Shown here: positions 45,795-54,664 of the stretch, one piece after another
How positions within the stretch are numbered: position 1 is the stretch's first letter
Layout: every line of letters begins with the position of its first letter
Origin: an uncultured Bacteroidota bacterium
GTDB taxonomy: Bacteria; Bacteroidota; Bacteroidia; Flavobacteriales; Flavobacteriaceae
Assembly (NCBI GenBank): GCA_902560025.1
Contig: CACEKL010000003.1
Location: 5,737 to 69,736, forward strand
Length of the DNA stretch: 64,000 nucleotides
Direction: 5' to 3'
Translations under genes and position numbers: made by a program
Notes under the pieces: model-generated
Told to the model about the DNA's origin: nothing
Databases searched by the model: none
What the model saw: the letters and a program-made list of their open reading frames with translations, nothing else

Positions 45795-46400
45795 TTAATT
45801 ATTATTTTTTTTTAAGTTTTTTATCCTTTCAATTTGGTCTGCAAAGAAACTACTTTTTTTTGGATATTTCAAGCTTAATATATTATAAGCTTTCATCGCT
45901 TTATTATATTTTTTTTGATCAATATAAATTTTTGCGAGCGTCTCAGTTATTAAATCATCTTTAATCTTAGATTCAGGAATAATTTCAATATCAGACTTAT
46001 ATTCCCTGTCAATATTAATTTTTGGAGAATTCTTTATGAATTTATCAATTAAATCAATCTTGTAATCTAAATTTGATTCACTTTCATTTATTACATCAAA
46101 CCAATCTAAAAAGGAATATTTTTCAATTTTATCAACCTCCTTATTAATTTTATTTTCTTCCTTTTCATATATCCAGTTCCTTAGTATAGACCTATTGTGT
46201 GTTAAGATAGCAGTCTTTGGAAGTAACTCATTGAAAGACTCTTTTTTCTGAACTTTAAGTGTTTTTAAATAATAAGCTGATGCTAATTGAAAAAAAGGAT
46301 AAGTATTAAGTATTCCTTTTAAAATAGTGGATGTTGAAGAATCTGATGGATCAAATCCATTTAAAATTTTTGAGAATGAATCACCTGTTTTATTTACCAT
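45795..46400 (-). CDS. Conserved TPR-like protein between lptE and secG
   Basis: 201 residues, no signal peptide. N-terminal part KILNGFDPSDSSTSTILKGILNTYPFFQLASAYYLK is helical; the C-terminus LITETLAKIYIDQKKYNKAMKAYNILSLKYPKKSSFFADQIERI (in part) is a clear TPR unit conserved at this position in flavobacteria, as I recall. It overlaps lptE by seven bases and is followed by secG. No known biochemical function. Confidence 0.7.
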   Translation of the reverse strand: MVNKTGDSFSKILNGFDPSDSSTSTILKGILNTYPFFQLASAYYLKTLKVQKKESFNELLPKTAILTHNRSILRNWIYEKEENKINKEVDKIEKYSFLDWFDVINESESNLDYKIDLIDKFIKNSPKINIDREYKSDIEIIPESKIKDDLITETLAKIYIDQKKYNKAMKAYNILSLKYPKKSSFFADQIERIKNLKKNNN

Positions 46401-46924
46401 TTTGCTAATGTTTCATTAAAGATATCTTGAGTAATTCTCTCAAAAATTTCTTGAAGTGCAGTATCTTTTATATCGTATACTTGAAGATTGCCTGGAAAAT
46501 CATAATAAAACGAGAATCTTTTTTCTATGTTGTCCTCTTCATTTAAAACATTTTCATAACTAACCATTACAGCCATTGTTAATCTGTTTTGAGCTGCTCT
46601 AATCTCAGCAGTGGCTGCCATAGGTGTAACACTAAACTCAACAATTTCTCCACTGTATATTATATCACCTCCTTCATTAACAAGGTTTAGACTAGTTTGA
46701 TTGACAATCAAGTCTTGTAATGCAATAGTAAAGTCTCTGTCAAGACCAGGTTCGACAGTAGACCCAGGTTTTCCACCAGCAGTATTTTCAAAATAATCAA
46801 CCTGAAAAGTTTCAACTCCTACTGGAATCGATGAACCAGTAAAGCTGTAGATTCCACATGAGAAACTTATTAATGAAAAGCTAAAAAGTAAAAAATCTCT
46901 TTTAAAATTCTGAAACATCTCCAA
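46394..46924 (-). CDS. lptE: LPS-assembly lipoprotein LptE
   Basis: Outer-membrane lipoprotein plugging LptD. 176 residues, lipoprotein signal with lipobox SLISFSC (Cys23), then GIYSFTGSSIPVGVETFQVDYFEN, a Bacteroidota LptE start, RDFTIALQDLIVNQTSLNLV, GEIVEFSVTPMA and the C-terminal QEIFERITQDIFNETLAKW. The start overlaps the end of the sigma-54 activator gene by 23 bases; a second ATG two codons in (46918) is equally possible. Confidence 0.88.
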   Translation of the reverse strand: MEMFQNFKRDFLLFSFSLISFSCGIYSFTGSSIPVGVETFQVDYFENTAGGKPGSTVEPGLDRDFTIALQDLIVNQTSLNLVNEGGDIIYSGEIVEFSVTPMAATAEIRAAQNRLTMAVMVSYENVLNEEDNIEKRFSFYYDFPGNLQVYDIKDTALQEIFERITQDIFNETLAKW

Positions 46925-48164
46925 GATTATGTTGTTTAATTTTTCTGTATAATGTTCTTTCTGATATACCTAGCTCTTTAGCAGCATTTTTTCTTCTTCC
47001 ATTAGTCCTAATTAAAGCTTGTTTAATCATTTCTAGTTCCTTGTCCTGAAGAGAAAGAGTTTCTTCTTCTTCAATAGTCTCAACATATTCATACTTATCC
47101 TGAACTTTGCTTTCAAGGTCAACATTCAAATCAACTGCTGAATTTTCTATTTCTTGACTATCGTATGATTCATTATCACCATAAATTTTATTAATCAAGC
47201 CTTGATTCTTTTCTTTTACATCACTTTTATCATCGCCTTGCATTATTTCAAGAGTTAATTTTTTTAAATCATTTAAGTCATTCTTCATATCAAACAAAAC
47301 CTTGTAAAGTATTTCACGCTCTGATGAAAAAGAGGATGAATCTTCTTTAACATCATCAAGAGTTGCCGGAAGTTTTGAAACTTTATTTGGAAGATAATTA
47401 TTTAAAGTATCACTTTTAAGATTTCTTTCTTTTTCTAATATTGACATTTGTTCAGCAACATTTCTTAATTGTCTAATATTACCTTTCCAATCTTGTTGAC
47501 AAAGCAAATCTTGAGCGGATTCATCAAGTCTTAAGGTTGGCATATTGTATTTTTGGGCAAAATCAGATGCAAATTTTCTGAATAAGATAGGGATATCATC
47601 TTTTCTATCTCTCAATGGCGGTATATTAATAATTATAGTACTAAGTCTGTAAAAAAGATCTTCTCTAAATTTTCCTTTTTTTATTGCCTCATCCATATTA
47701 ACATTGGTTGCGGCCACTATTCTTACATTAGTTTTTTGAACTTTTGAAGATCCAACTTTAATATATTCTCCACTTTCAAGAATTCTTAAAAGTCTGACTT
47801 GAGTTGAAAGTGGAAGTTCACCAACTTCATCTAGAAATATTGTTCCTCCATCTGCTACTTCAAAATAACCACTCCTGTTTGCTGTAGCTCCTGTAAATGC
47901 TCCTTTTTCATGCCCAAATAATTCAGAATCAATTGTCCCCTCAGGAATTGCTCCACAGTTAACTGCAATATATTTTGCATGTTTTCTATGAGAATACTGA
48001 TGAATAATTTTAGGAATATTCTCTTTACCAACTCCACTCTCACCTGTAACAAGGACAGATATATCGGAGTTAGCAACTTGAATTGATTTTTCAATTGCTC
48101 TATTAAGTCTAGGGTTATCTCCAATTATACCAAACCTTTGTTTTACTGTTAAAACTGATTCCAT
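46902..48164 (-). CDS. Sigma-54-dependent transcriptional activator (AAA+ and Fis-type HTH)
   Basis: 420 residues. AAA+ enhancer-binding domain starts almost at the N-terminus, with no receiver or sensor domain: Walker A GESGVGKE (41-48), sigma-54 contact loop GAFTGA (88-93), Walker B GGTIFLDEVGELP, sensor I VRIVAATNVN, arginine-finger region GKFREDLFYRLS. A long acidic linker (about 260-370) leads to a Fis-type HTH (ALIRTNGRRKNAAKELGISERTLYRKIKQ, motif AAKELGISERTLYRKI). It needs RpoN, not seen here. Its ATG shares a base with the miaB stop (TAATG). Confidence 0.92.
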   Translation of the reverse strand: MESVLTVKQRFGIIGDNPRLNRAIEKSIQVANSDISVLVTGESGVGKENIPKIIHQYSHRKHAKYIAVNCGAIPEGTIDSELFGHEKGAFTGATANRSGYFEVADGGTIFLDEVGELPLSTQVRLLRILESGEYIKVGSSKVQKTNVRIVAATNVNMDEAIKKGKFREDLFYRLSTIIINIPPLRDRKDDIPILFRKFASDFAQKYNMPTLRLDESAQDLLCQQDWKGNIRQLRNVAEQMSILEKERNLKSDTLNNYLPNKVSKLPATLDDVKEDSSSFSSEREILYKVLFDMKNDLNDLKKLTLEIMQGDDKSDVKEKNQGLINKIYGDNESYDSQEIENSAVDLNVDLESKVQDKYEYVETIEEEETLSLQDKELEMIKQALIRTNGRRKNAAKELGISERTLYRKIKQHNLGDVSEF

Positions 48165-49555
48165 TATACTTTAGTTTTTAATTGATTAATATTTCCAATT
48201 AGAGTTGCAGTTGTGCAATCACTAATATCAACATTTACAGTATCACCCAATTTAAAATTGTATTTAGGAAAAACAACAACATTATTTTCAGTTGTTCTTC
48301 CACTCCAAAAATCATTTGATTTTTTTGATTCTTTATCTATTAGTACTTCGCAATTTTTATTTATAAAACTTTTATTTCTTTCTAGGCTATGTTTTTGTTG
48401 AAGAGTAATTATTTCCTCTAACCTTCTTTGTTTAATTTCTGGAGAGATATCATCTTTAAAGTGTCTAGCCGCATAAGTTCCTGGTCTTTCAGAATACGCA
48501 AACATATATCCAAAATCATACTTTACTTCTTCCATAAGAGATAAAGTATCTTGATGATCTCGTTCAGTTTCGGATGGAAAACCAGTAATCATATCATGGG
48601 AAATACCACAATTAGGTATTATTTCTCTTATTTTCTTTACAAGTTCAAGATATTCCTCTCTAGTATGAAGTCGATTCATCTTTTTCAAAATTCTGTCACT
48701 TCCAGACTGAATTGGAAGGTGAATATAGTTACAGATATTATTATATTTTGACATTGTTTCAATTACATCAATTGTCATATCCTGAGGATTAGAAGTTGAA
48801 AATCTTATTCTGATTTCAGGATAACTTGAAGCAACTAAGTCAAGTAAGCTTGAAAATTTTATAGAATTTTTCTTTTGCTCTTCTGTGGCCTTTTTAAAGT
48901 CTTTTTTAGGACCTCCACCATACCATAAATAACTATCAACATTTTGTCCAAGTAAAGTTATTTCTTTATAACCTTTTTGATTTAACTCATCTATCTCTCT
49001 TAATATGCTGTCAGGATTTCTACTTCTCTCTCTACCTCTTGTAAATGGTACAACACAAAATGTGCACATGTTGTCACATCCTCTTGTAATTGATACGAAT
49101 GCATTAATACCGTTGTTATGAATTCTTACTGGTGAAATATCTCCATAGGTTTCAGACTTTGATAATATAACATTAACTGCTTTTTGGTTATGTTCAACCT
49201 CATCTAATAGGTTTGGAAGGTCTTTGTATGAATCTGGTCCTACAACTAAGTCAACCATCTTTTCTTCTTCAAGAAGCTTATCCTTTAACCTTTCAGCCAT
49301 ACAACCTAAAAGCCCTATTTTTAGATTACTATTATCCTTTTTGTAAGAGTTATATGTTTTAAGTTTATTTCGAACTGTTTGTTCAGCCTTATCTCTAATT
49401 GAACAGGTATTTAATAAAACTAGATTTGCGCTCTTTGAATCATCAGTTAATTCATAGCCATCTTTTTTTAATATGGATGCAACAACTTCACTGTCAGCAA
49501 AATTCATCTGACACCCATATGTTTCAATAAATAAAGACTTCTTTTTGATAAAAAT
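48164..49555 (-). CDS. miaB: tRNA-2-methylthio-N6-isopentenyladenosine synthase, probable ATT or ATC start
   Basis: Radical-SAM methylthiotransferase modifying A37 of tRNAs. Radical-SAM Cys triad in GCDNMCTFC; two N-terminal cluster Cys in LNTCSIRDKAEQ and LLGCMAERL; C-terminal TRAM domain. The first in-frame ATG (49507) falls inside the conserved GCQMNF motif, after the first cluster Cys. Upstream of it the same frame reads ATC AAA AAG AAG TCT ... TAT GGG TGT CAG, matching the family N-terminus (FIETYGCQMN), and stays open to a TAA at 49562-49564, without ATG, GTG or TTG. The real start is therefore probably ATT (49555) or ATC (49549), unless the sequence has an error. A promoter-like site lies just upstream. 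Confidence 0.85.
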   Translation of the reverse strand: MFIKKKSLFIETYGCQMNFADSEVVASILKKDGYELTDDSKSANLVLLNTCSIRDKAEQTVRNKLKTYNSYKKDNSNLKIGLLGCMAERLKDKLLEEEKMVDLVVGPDSYKDLPNLLDEVEHNQKAVNVILSKSETYGDISPVRIHNNGINAFVSITRGCDNMCTFCVVPFTRGRERSRNPDSILREIDELNQKGYKEITLLGQNVDSYLWYGGGPKKDFKKATEEQKKNSIKFSSLLDLVASSYPEIRIRFSTSNPQDMTIDVIETMSKYNNICNYIHLPIQSGSDRILKKMNRLHTREEYLELVKKIREIIPNCGISHDMITGFPSETERDHQDTLSLMEEVKYDFGYMFAYSERPGTYAARHFKDDISPEIKQRRLEEIITLQQKHSLERNKSFINKNCEVLIDKESKKSNDFWSGRTTENNVVVFPKYNFKLGDTVNVDISDCTTATLIGNINQLKTKV

Positions 49556-49565
49556 TAATTTTTAG

Positions 49566-49597
49566 TAAAATTACTCAATTAATTTAAATTATGCCAA
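49566..49597 (-). promoter_or_regulatory. Possible miaB promoter
   Basis: Minus strand TTG (49595-49597), 21-base spacer, TAATTTTA (49566-49573; one mismatch to TAnnTTTG). A transcript starting about six bases further would have an almost leaderless 5' end at the proposed ATT/ATC start of miaB. Confidence 0.4.
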
Positions 49598-49608
49598 TTT
49601 GTCAGTAT

Positions 49609-50973
49609 TTATGAATTATAATTTTTGATTTTATCATAACCTCCAGGTATGTTTGAAAAGTTTGATATTCCGTTAGCAAGAAGAATTGATGCTGCTATCA
49701 TACTTCTGTACCCCCCTTTGCAGTGAACATAAAATGTTTTTTCAAAAGAAACTTTATCAATAGATTTACTTAGATCAATCAGAGGAATATTAATGGAGTT
49801 TAGTAATGATTCACTTTTGTGTTCATTTTTTGATCTTACATCAAGGATATCTTTATTATTGTCTATAGTTGAGAATTTTGATGCAGATTCATTTAATACT
49901 TTATTAATAATACCACCATTTTTAATCCAGCTATTAATTCCACCTTCTAGAAATCCAATAACATTGTCAAAACCAACTCTTGATAGTCTAATAATAGCTT
50001 CTTTTTCTCTGCCTTCAGGTGCAATTAAAATTAACTTTTTGGAGACATCTTCTAATATTTCTCCAACCCATGGAGCAAATCTTCCATCTAATCCAATAAA
50101 AATTGAACCTGGTATGTGAGATGATGAAAAATCCTCAACACTTCTTACATCAAGTATTGTTACCTTTTCCTTGAGAACATTATTAACTTCCTTAGCAGTT
50201 AAACTATTAAAACTCCTGTTAATTATTTCATCAGATTCATCATAACCTTCTTTGTTTAACGTTACATTATCAGGAAAATATTTCGGAGGATCTAATAATC
50301 CATCTAAAACTTCTCTGATAAATTCATCTTTTGTCATATTCTCTCTAAGCGCATAGTTAGTCCTTTTTTGATCACCTAATTTTCCAATAGTCTCTGAGCT
50401 TAGATCTTTTCCACATGAACTTCCTTCACCATGTCCTGGATAAATAATAACATTATCACTTAGAGTCATTATCTTATTTCTAAGGCTATCGAATAGCATT
50501 GAGGCTAAATCTCTATTGTTCATACTAGAATTTTGAGATAAGTCTGGTCTACCAACATCACCTATGAAGAGAGTATCTCCAGTAAAAATAGCATGATCTT
50601 TTCCAGATGAATCTTTCAGTAAATAAGTGGTACTTTCAATGGTATGTCCTGGAGTATGAATTGCAACTATAGTTACATCACCAATTTTAAACTCTTGATA
50701 ATCTTTTGCAACTATATTTTTAAAACTAGTTTCTGCTTTAGGCCCATAAACTATTTCTGCTCCTGATTTTTTTGCAAGATTCAAATGACCACTAATAAAA
50801 TCTGCATGAATGTGTGTTTCAAAAATGTATTTGATTTTTGAATTACTTGTTTTAGCTTTAGATATATATAGATCAACCTCTCTTAATGGGTCAATAATAG
50901 CTACCTCATTATTACTCTCAATGTAGTACGAACCCTGTGATAAACACTTTGTATATATCTGCTCAACTTTCAT
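49609..50973 (-). CDS. MBL-fold hydrolase with two rhodanese domains (persulfide dioxygenase-like)
   Basis: 454 residues. N-terminal metallo-beta-lactamase domain related to ETHE1 persulfide dioxygenases: metal motif THIHADFISGH, PGHTIEST, FTGDTLFIGDVGRPDL. First rhodanese domain (about 265-350) has LILIAPEGREKEA where the catalytic loop should hold Cys, so it is probably inactive; the second (about 370-450) has an intact loop VHCKGGYRS. Probable role is sulfur or persulfide handling, detoxification or sulfur donation; the substrate is not certain. Divergent from topA. Confidence 0.85.
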   Translation of the reverse strand: MKVEQIYTKCLSQGSYYIESNNEVAIIDPLREVDLYISKAKTSNSKIKYIFETHIHADFISGHLNLAKKSGAEIVYGPKAETSFKNIVAKDYQEFKIGDVTIVAIHTPGHTIESTTYLLKDSSGKDHAIFTGDTLFIGDVGRPDLSQNSSMNNRDLASMLFDSLRNKIMTLSDNVIIYPGHGEGSSCGKDLSSETIGKLGDQKRTNYALRENMTKDEFIREVLDGLLDPPKYFPDNVTLNKEGYDESDEIINRSFNSLTAKEVNNVLKEKVTILDVRSVEDFSSSHIPGSIFIGLDGRFAPWVGEILEDVSKKLILIAPEGREKEAIIRLSRVGFDNVIGFLEGGINSWIKNGGIINKVLNESASKFSTIDNNKDILDVRSKNEHKSESLLNSINIPLIDLSKSIDKVSFEKTFYVHCKGGYRSMIAASILLANGISNFSNIPGGYDKIKNYNS

Positions 50974-51046
50974 CTGATCACAAAATTACTTTCTTTAAAA
51001 CTAACTAGCAATTATGTTAAACAAATTTTAAAATTTTTATTTTTTT

Positions 51047-51078
51047 TTGATTCAAAAGAATAAATCTAATTACATTTA
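51047..51078 (+). promoter_or_regulatory. Probable topA promoter
   Basis: TTG (51047-51049), 21-base spacer, TACATTTA (51071-51078; last base differs from TAnnTTTG), 17 bases before the topA ATG. Confidence 0.5.
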
Positions 51079-51095
51079 GGCCCAAAAAATAAATT

Positions 51096-53546
51096 ATGCC
51101 AAAAAATTTAGTCATTGTTGAGTCTGCTACTAAAGCAAAGACTATTGAAAAAATTTTGGGACAAGACTTTAAAGTTGTGTCTTGTGTTGGGCATATTTCA
51201 GATCTTCCAGTTAAAGAATTAGGAGTTGATGTTGAAAATGATTTTAAACCAAAATATATAATTCCTACAGAAAAGAAACCTGTTATAAAAGACCTAAAGA
51301 AGTATGTTAGTGAGTCTGATAAAGTTTGGTTGGCTAGTGATGAAGATAGAGAAGGAGAGGCAATTGCTTGGCACTTATTTGAAAATTTAAACTTGACTAA
51401 TAAAGACTATGATCGAATAGTATTTCATGAAATAACTAAAAACGCAATTTTAGCTGCATTAGATAGTCCTAGAGAGATAAACTATAATCTTGTAAATGCT
51501 CAACAGGCCAGAAGAGTATTAGACAGATTAGTAGGTTATGAATTATCTCCAGTATTGTGGAGAAAAGTTAAGACAGGCCTTTCTGCTGGTAGAGTTCAAT
51601 CCGTTTCCGTAAGGCTTATTGTTGAAAAGGAAAGAGAGATTAAAAACTTTTTAACAAATAGCACTTACAAGTCAGTAGGAACTTTTAAAAATTCTAGTGG
51701 AGTCAACCTTAAGGCTGAGCTAAACAATAAATTTGATTCTGCAGAAGAAGTTAAGGCATTTCTTCAAAAAAATATCAATAGTACATATACTGTGTCTAAT
51801 GTAGAAAAAAAACCAGCTAAGAAATCTCCTACACCGCCTTTTACTACATCAACGCTTCAGCAAGAGGCTTCAAGGAAATTAGGCTTTGGTGTTACTAGGA
51901 CAATGTCAACTGCTCAAAAACTCTATGAAGCAGGTTTAATAACATATATGAGAACAGATAGTGTAACTATATCAGAAGAAGCTAAATCATCGATTTTAGA
52001 TAAAATTGAGAGTAAGTATGGAGATAGTTATGTAAATCTTAGAAATTATAAAAACAAAAATAAATCAGCTCAAGAGGCTCATGAAGCTGTAAGACCAACA
52101 GATATTTCTGTTGAAGATATTTCCTCCGATTATGATCAGCAAAGATTGTATCAACTTATATGGAAAAGGACAATTTCCTCACAAATGTCAGATGCACAAA
52201 TTGAGAGAACAGTTGTAAATATCAACTCTAACTCTTTTGATGAAATATTTATTGCAAGAGGTGAAGTAATTAAATTTGATGGTTTTCTTAGAGTTTATAA
52301 TGAAGGAACTGATGATGAGACACAGGAAGAAAAAGGCACTTTACCACAATTAAATGTTAATGAAAATCTTGATTTAATTAATATTATATCAAGAGAATCA
52401 TTCTCTAGATCCCCCTCAAGGTATACTGAAGCATCTTTAGTGAAAAAATTGGAGGAACTTGGTATTGGTAGACCTGCAACTTATGCTACTACAATATCAA
52501 CAATACAAAACAGAGGTTATGTATCAAAAGGTGATAATGAAGGCCAAGAAAGGACATACAAATCCATAGAACTAAGAAATGGAGATATTATTGAGAGTAC
52601 TTCAACTGAAAAGACTGGTTCTAACAAAGGTAAGCTTGTACCTACTGATATTGGGATAATTGTAAATGACTTTTTGGTTGATAATTTCAACAATATCCTT
52701 GATTACGGATTTACAGCAGAGGTTGAAAAAAGTTTTGATAAGATAGCTGAGGGAAATCAAAATTGGACTGATATAATCAAACAATTTTACACAGATTTTC
52801 ATACGAATGTAAATATTGTAAAAGATACAGCTGAAAGACAATCTGGTGAAAAAATTTTAGGAGATGATCCAGTCTCAGGAAGAGTTGTTAAGGTAAGGCT
52901 TGGAAAGTTTGGTCCAATTGCTCAAATAGGAACAGTTGATGATGAGGATAAACCAGTTTTTGCCAGCCTAACTACAGAACAGCAGTTAGACACAATAACT
53001 TTAGACGAAGCACTAGAACTATTCAAGTTTCCTAAGGAAATTGGAACTTATAAGGGAGAAATTGTAACTGTCAATAATGGTAGATATGGACCATATTTAA
53101 AATATTCATCAAAATCTATTTCAATACCAAAGGAAATTGATCCACATTCAATTGATCTAGATTCTGCAATTCCTCTGATTGAAGAAAAGTTAAAAGCAGA
53201 TGAACCTATTCACATTTATAACAACTTACCAGTAACAAAAGGAAAGGGTAGGTTTGGACCATTTATTAAGTGGAATGAAATGTTTATTAACGTAAATAAG
53301 ACTTATGACTTTGATAATCTTACAACAGATAATATTGAAGAACTAATTGAGATAAAATTAAAAAAGGAAAAAGAAAAATTAATAGCTGAGTGGGTTGATG
53401 AAGGCATAAAGCTTGAAAAAGGTAGATGGGGTAGGTCAGTTATCTCAATGGGTAAGAAGAAAATAGAAATTCCAAAAGAAATTGACCCTAAAACTATTAC
53501 ATTAGATATTGCTAAAGAATATCTAAATCCAAAAAAGAAAAAATGA
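51096..53546 (+). CDS. topA: DNA topoisomerase I (type IA)
   Basis: Relaxes negative supercoils. 816 residues. Toprim domain IVESATKAKTIEKILG and ASDEDREGEAIAWHL; QQARRVLDRLVGYELSPVLW; catalytic Tyr284 in TYMRTDS; GIGRPATYATTISTIQ. Instead of Cys4 zinc fingers the C-terminus has the topo-C repeats usual in Bacteroidota: GRYGPYLKY, GRFGPFIKW, GRWGRSVIS each followed by an IPKEIDP-type segment, ending in a Lys-rich tail (LNPKKKK). The stop overlaps the start of the next gene by four bases. Confidence 0.96.
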   Translation: MPKNLVIVESATKAKTIEKILGQDFKVVSCVGHISDLPVKELGVDVENDFKPKYIIPTEKKPVIKDLKKYVSESDKVWLASDEDREGEAIAWHLFENLNLTNKDYDRIVFHEITKNAILAALDSPREINYNLVNAQQARRVLDRLVGYELSPVLWRKVKTGLSAGRVQSVSVRLIVEKEREIKNFLTNSTYKSVGTFKNSSGVNLKAELNNKFDSAEEVKAFLQKNINSTYTVSNVEKKPAKKSPTPPFTTSTLQQEASRKLGFGVTRTMSTAQKLYEAGLITYMRTDSVTISEEAKSSILDKIESKYGDSYVNLRNYKNKNKSAQEAHEAVRPTDISVEDISSDYDQQRLYQLIWKRTISSQMSDAQIERTVVNINSNSFDEIFIARGEVIKFDGFLRVYNEGTDDETQEEKGTLPQLNVNENLDLINIISRESFSRSPSRYTEASLVKKLEELGIGRPATYATTISTIQNRGYVSKGDNEGQERTYKSIELRNGDIIESTSTEKTGSNKGKLVPTDIGIIVNDFLVDNFNNILDYGFTAEVEKSFDKIAEGNQNWTDIIKQFYTDFHTNVNIVKDTAERQSGEKILGDDPVSGRVVKVRLGKFGPIAQIGTVDDEDKPVFASLTTEQQLDTITLDEALELFKFPKEIGTYKGEIVTVNNGRYGPYLKYSSKSISIPKEIDPHSIDLDSAIPLIEEKLKADEPIHIYNNLPVTKGKGRFGPFIKWNEMFINVNKTYDFDNLTTDNIEELIEIKLKKEKEKLIAEWVDEGIKLEKGRWGRSVISMGKKKIEIPKEIDPKTITLDIAKEYLNPKKKK

Positions 53547-54664
53547 GCCTTGAGCTATTAAAACCTGTTTCAGAAAATTTACTCGACGAATTAGATGAAA
53601 ATCACTTACAAGGATCACTTTTTAATAAAATAAAATTTCATAGAGACCAATCAGGTATTCCTGATATTGTTTCATCAAATCTTTGCATAATTGGAATTAG
53701 TGAAACTAGAAACTCTTATTTTGAATCTGATATACAAGATTTAAGCATTCTTAGAAAGGAGCTTTACAAGCTAAAAGAGGGTAAATGGAAGATATCCATA
53801 TCTGATTTAGGTGATCTTCCCAATGGAAATACTGTTGAGGATACTTATCATGCCCTATATGATATATGTAAGGAATTACATTCAAAAAAAATTACTTTAG
53901 TAATAATTGGAGGAAGCAATGATATTATTTATCCAGTCTTTAAATCTTTTGACTCTTACTCTGATAAAGTAAATATTGTATCAATTGATAATCAATTTGA
54001 CTTATATCAAGATTCAGATATAATTTCAGGTAGAACATACATGAATAAAATTATACTGGATGATTCTAACAAATTAAATGATTTTACAAATATAGGGTAC
54101 CAAAGACATCTATGCTCATATAAAGAGATAGAGCTAATGGATAAATTATTTTTTGAAAAAATTTCATTGGGCGAAATTTCAGAAAACAATATGAGAGCTG
54201 AACCAATTATTCGAGATGCTGATATAGTCGGTTTTGACATGAAATCATTATCATTCTCGGGAAACTCTAATCCTAATGGAATAGATACAAGACTTGCTTG
54301 TATATTAAGTAAATATGCAGGTCAAAGTAATAAGACATCCTTTTTTGGATTGTTTGACTTAAATAAAAATCAGGTTTCAAATAAATTATATTCTGAAATC
54401 ATTTGGTATTTTATTGACAGTCTAAATAATAGAATAAATGAATCAAACTTTGACGATTCTCAACTGTTTTTTAAATATATAGTTCAAACTTCAGGCAGGG
54501 ATATTATTTTTTATAAAAGTAAAGTTTCAGAGAGATGGTGGATGACAGTAACCTCAGCCAGTAATGATAAAATTAAATTTTTACCTTGTCTTGAAAGTGA
54601 TTATCAAGATGCCTTAAATGACAACCTTCCTGTAAGGTGGTTAAAAGCATCAAAAAGAATTTAA
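53543..54664 (+). CDS. Arginase/formimidoylglutamase-fold protein, metal ligands degenerate
   Basis: 373 residues, usually annotated as formimidoylglutamase in flavobacteria. Ureohydrolase landmarks are recognisable but altered: the GGDHS-type motif reads IIGGSNDIIYP, the DAHxD motif reads SIDNQFDLYQ, and the DxDxxDP-type motif reads VGFDMKSLSFSGNSNPNG, so most Mn ligands of real arginases are absent. Relatives in this phylum, as I recall, show the same loss, so catalysis as a ureohydrolase is doubtful and the function is unknown. It is coupled to topA by a four-base overlap and overlaps convergent trxB by four bases. Confidence 0.75.
   Translation: MSLELLKPVSENLLDELDENHLQGSLFNKIKFHRDQSGIPDIVSSNLCIIGISETRNSYFESDIQDLSILRKELYKLKEGKWKISISDLGDLPNGNTVEDTYHALYDICKELHSKKITLVIIGGSNDIIYPVFKSFDSYSDKVNIVSIDNQFDLYQDSDIISGRTYMNKIILDDSNKLNDFTNIGYQRHLCSYKEIELMDKLFFEKISLGEISENNMRAEPIIRDADIVGFDMKSLSFSGNSNPNGIDTRLACILSKYAGQSNKTSFFGLFDLNKNQVSNKLYSEIIWYFIDSLNNRINESNFDDSQLFFKYIVQTSGRDIIFYKSKVSERWWMTVTSASNDKIKFLPCLESDYQDALNDNLPVRWLKASKRI

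Noticed and set aside
47855..48124. 89-residue frame inside the sigma-54 regulator gene on the same strand
   Set aside because: It is a shifted-frame shadow of a strongly conserved AAA+ domain.
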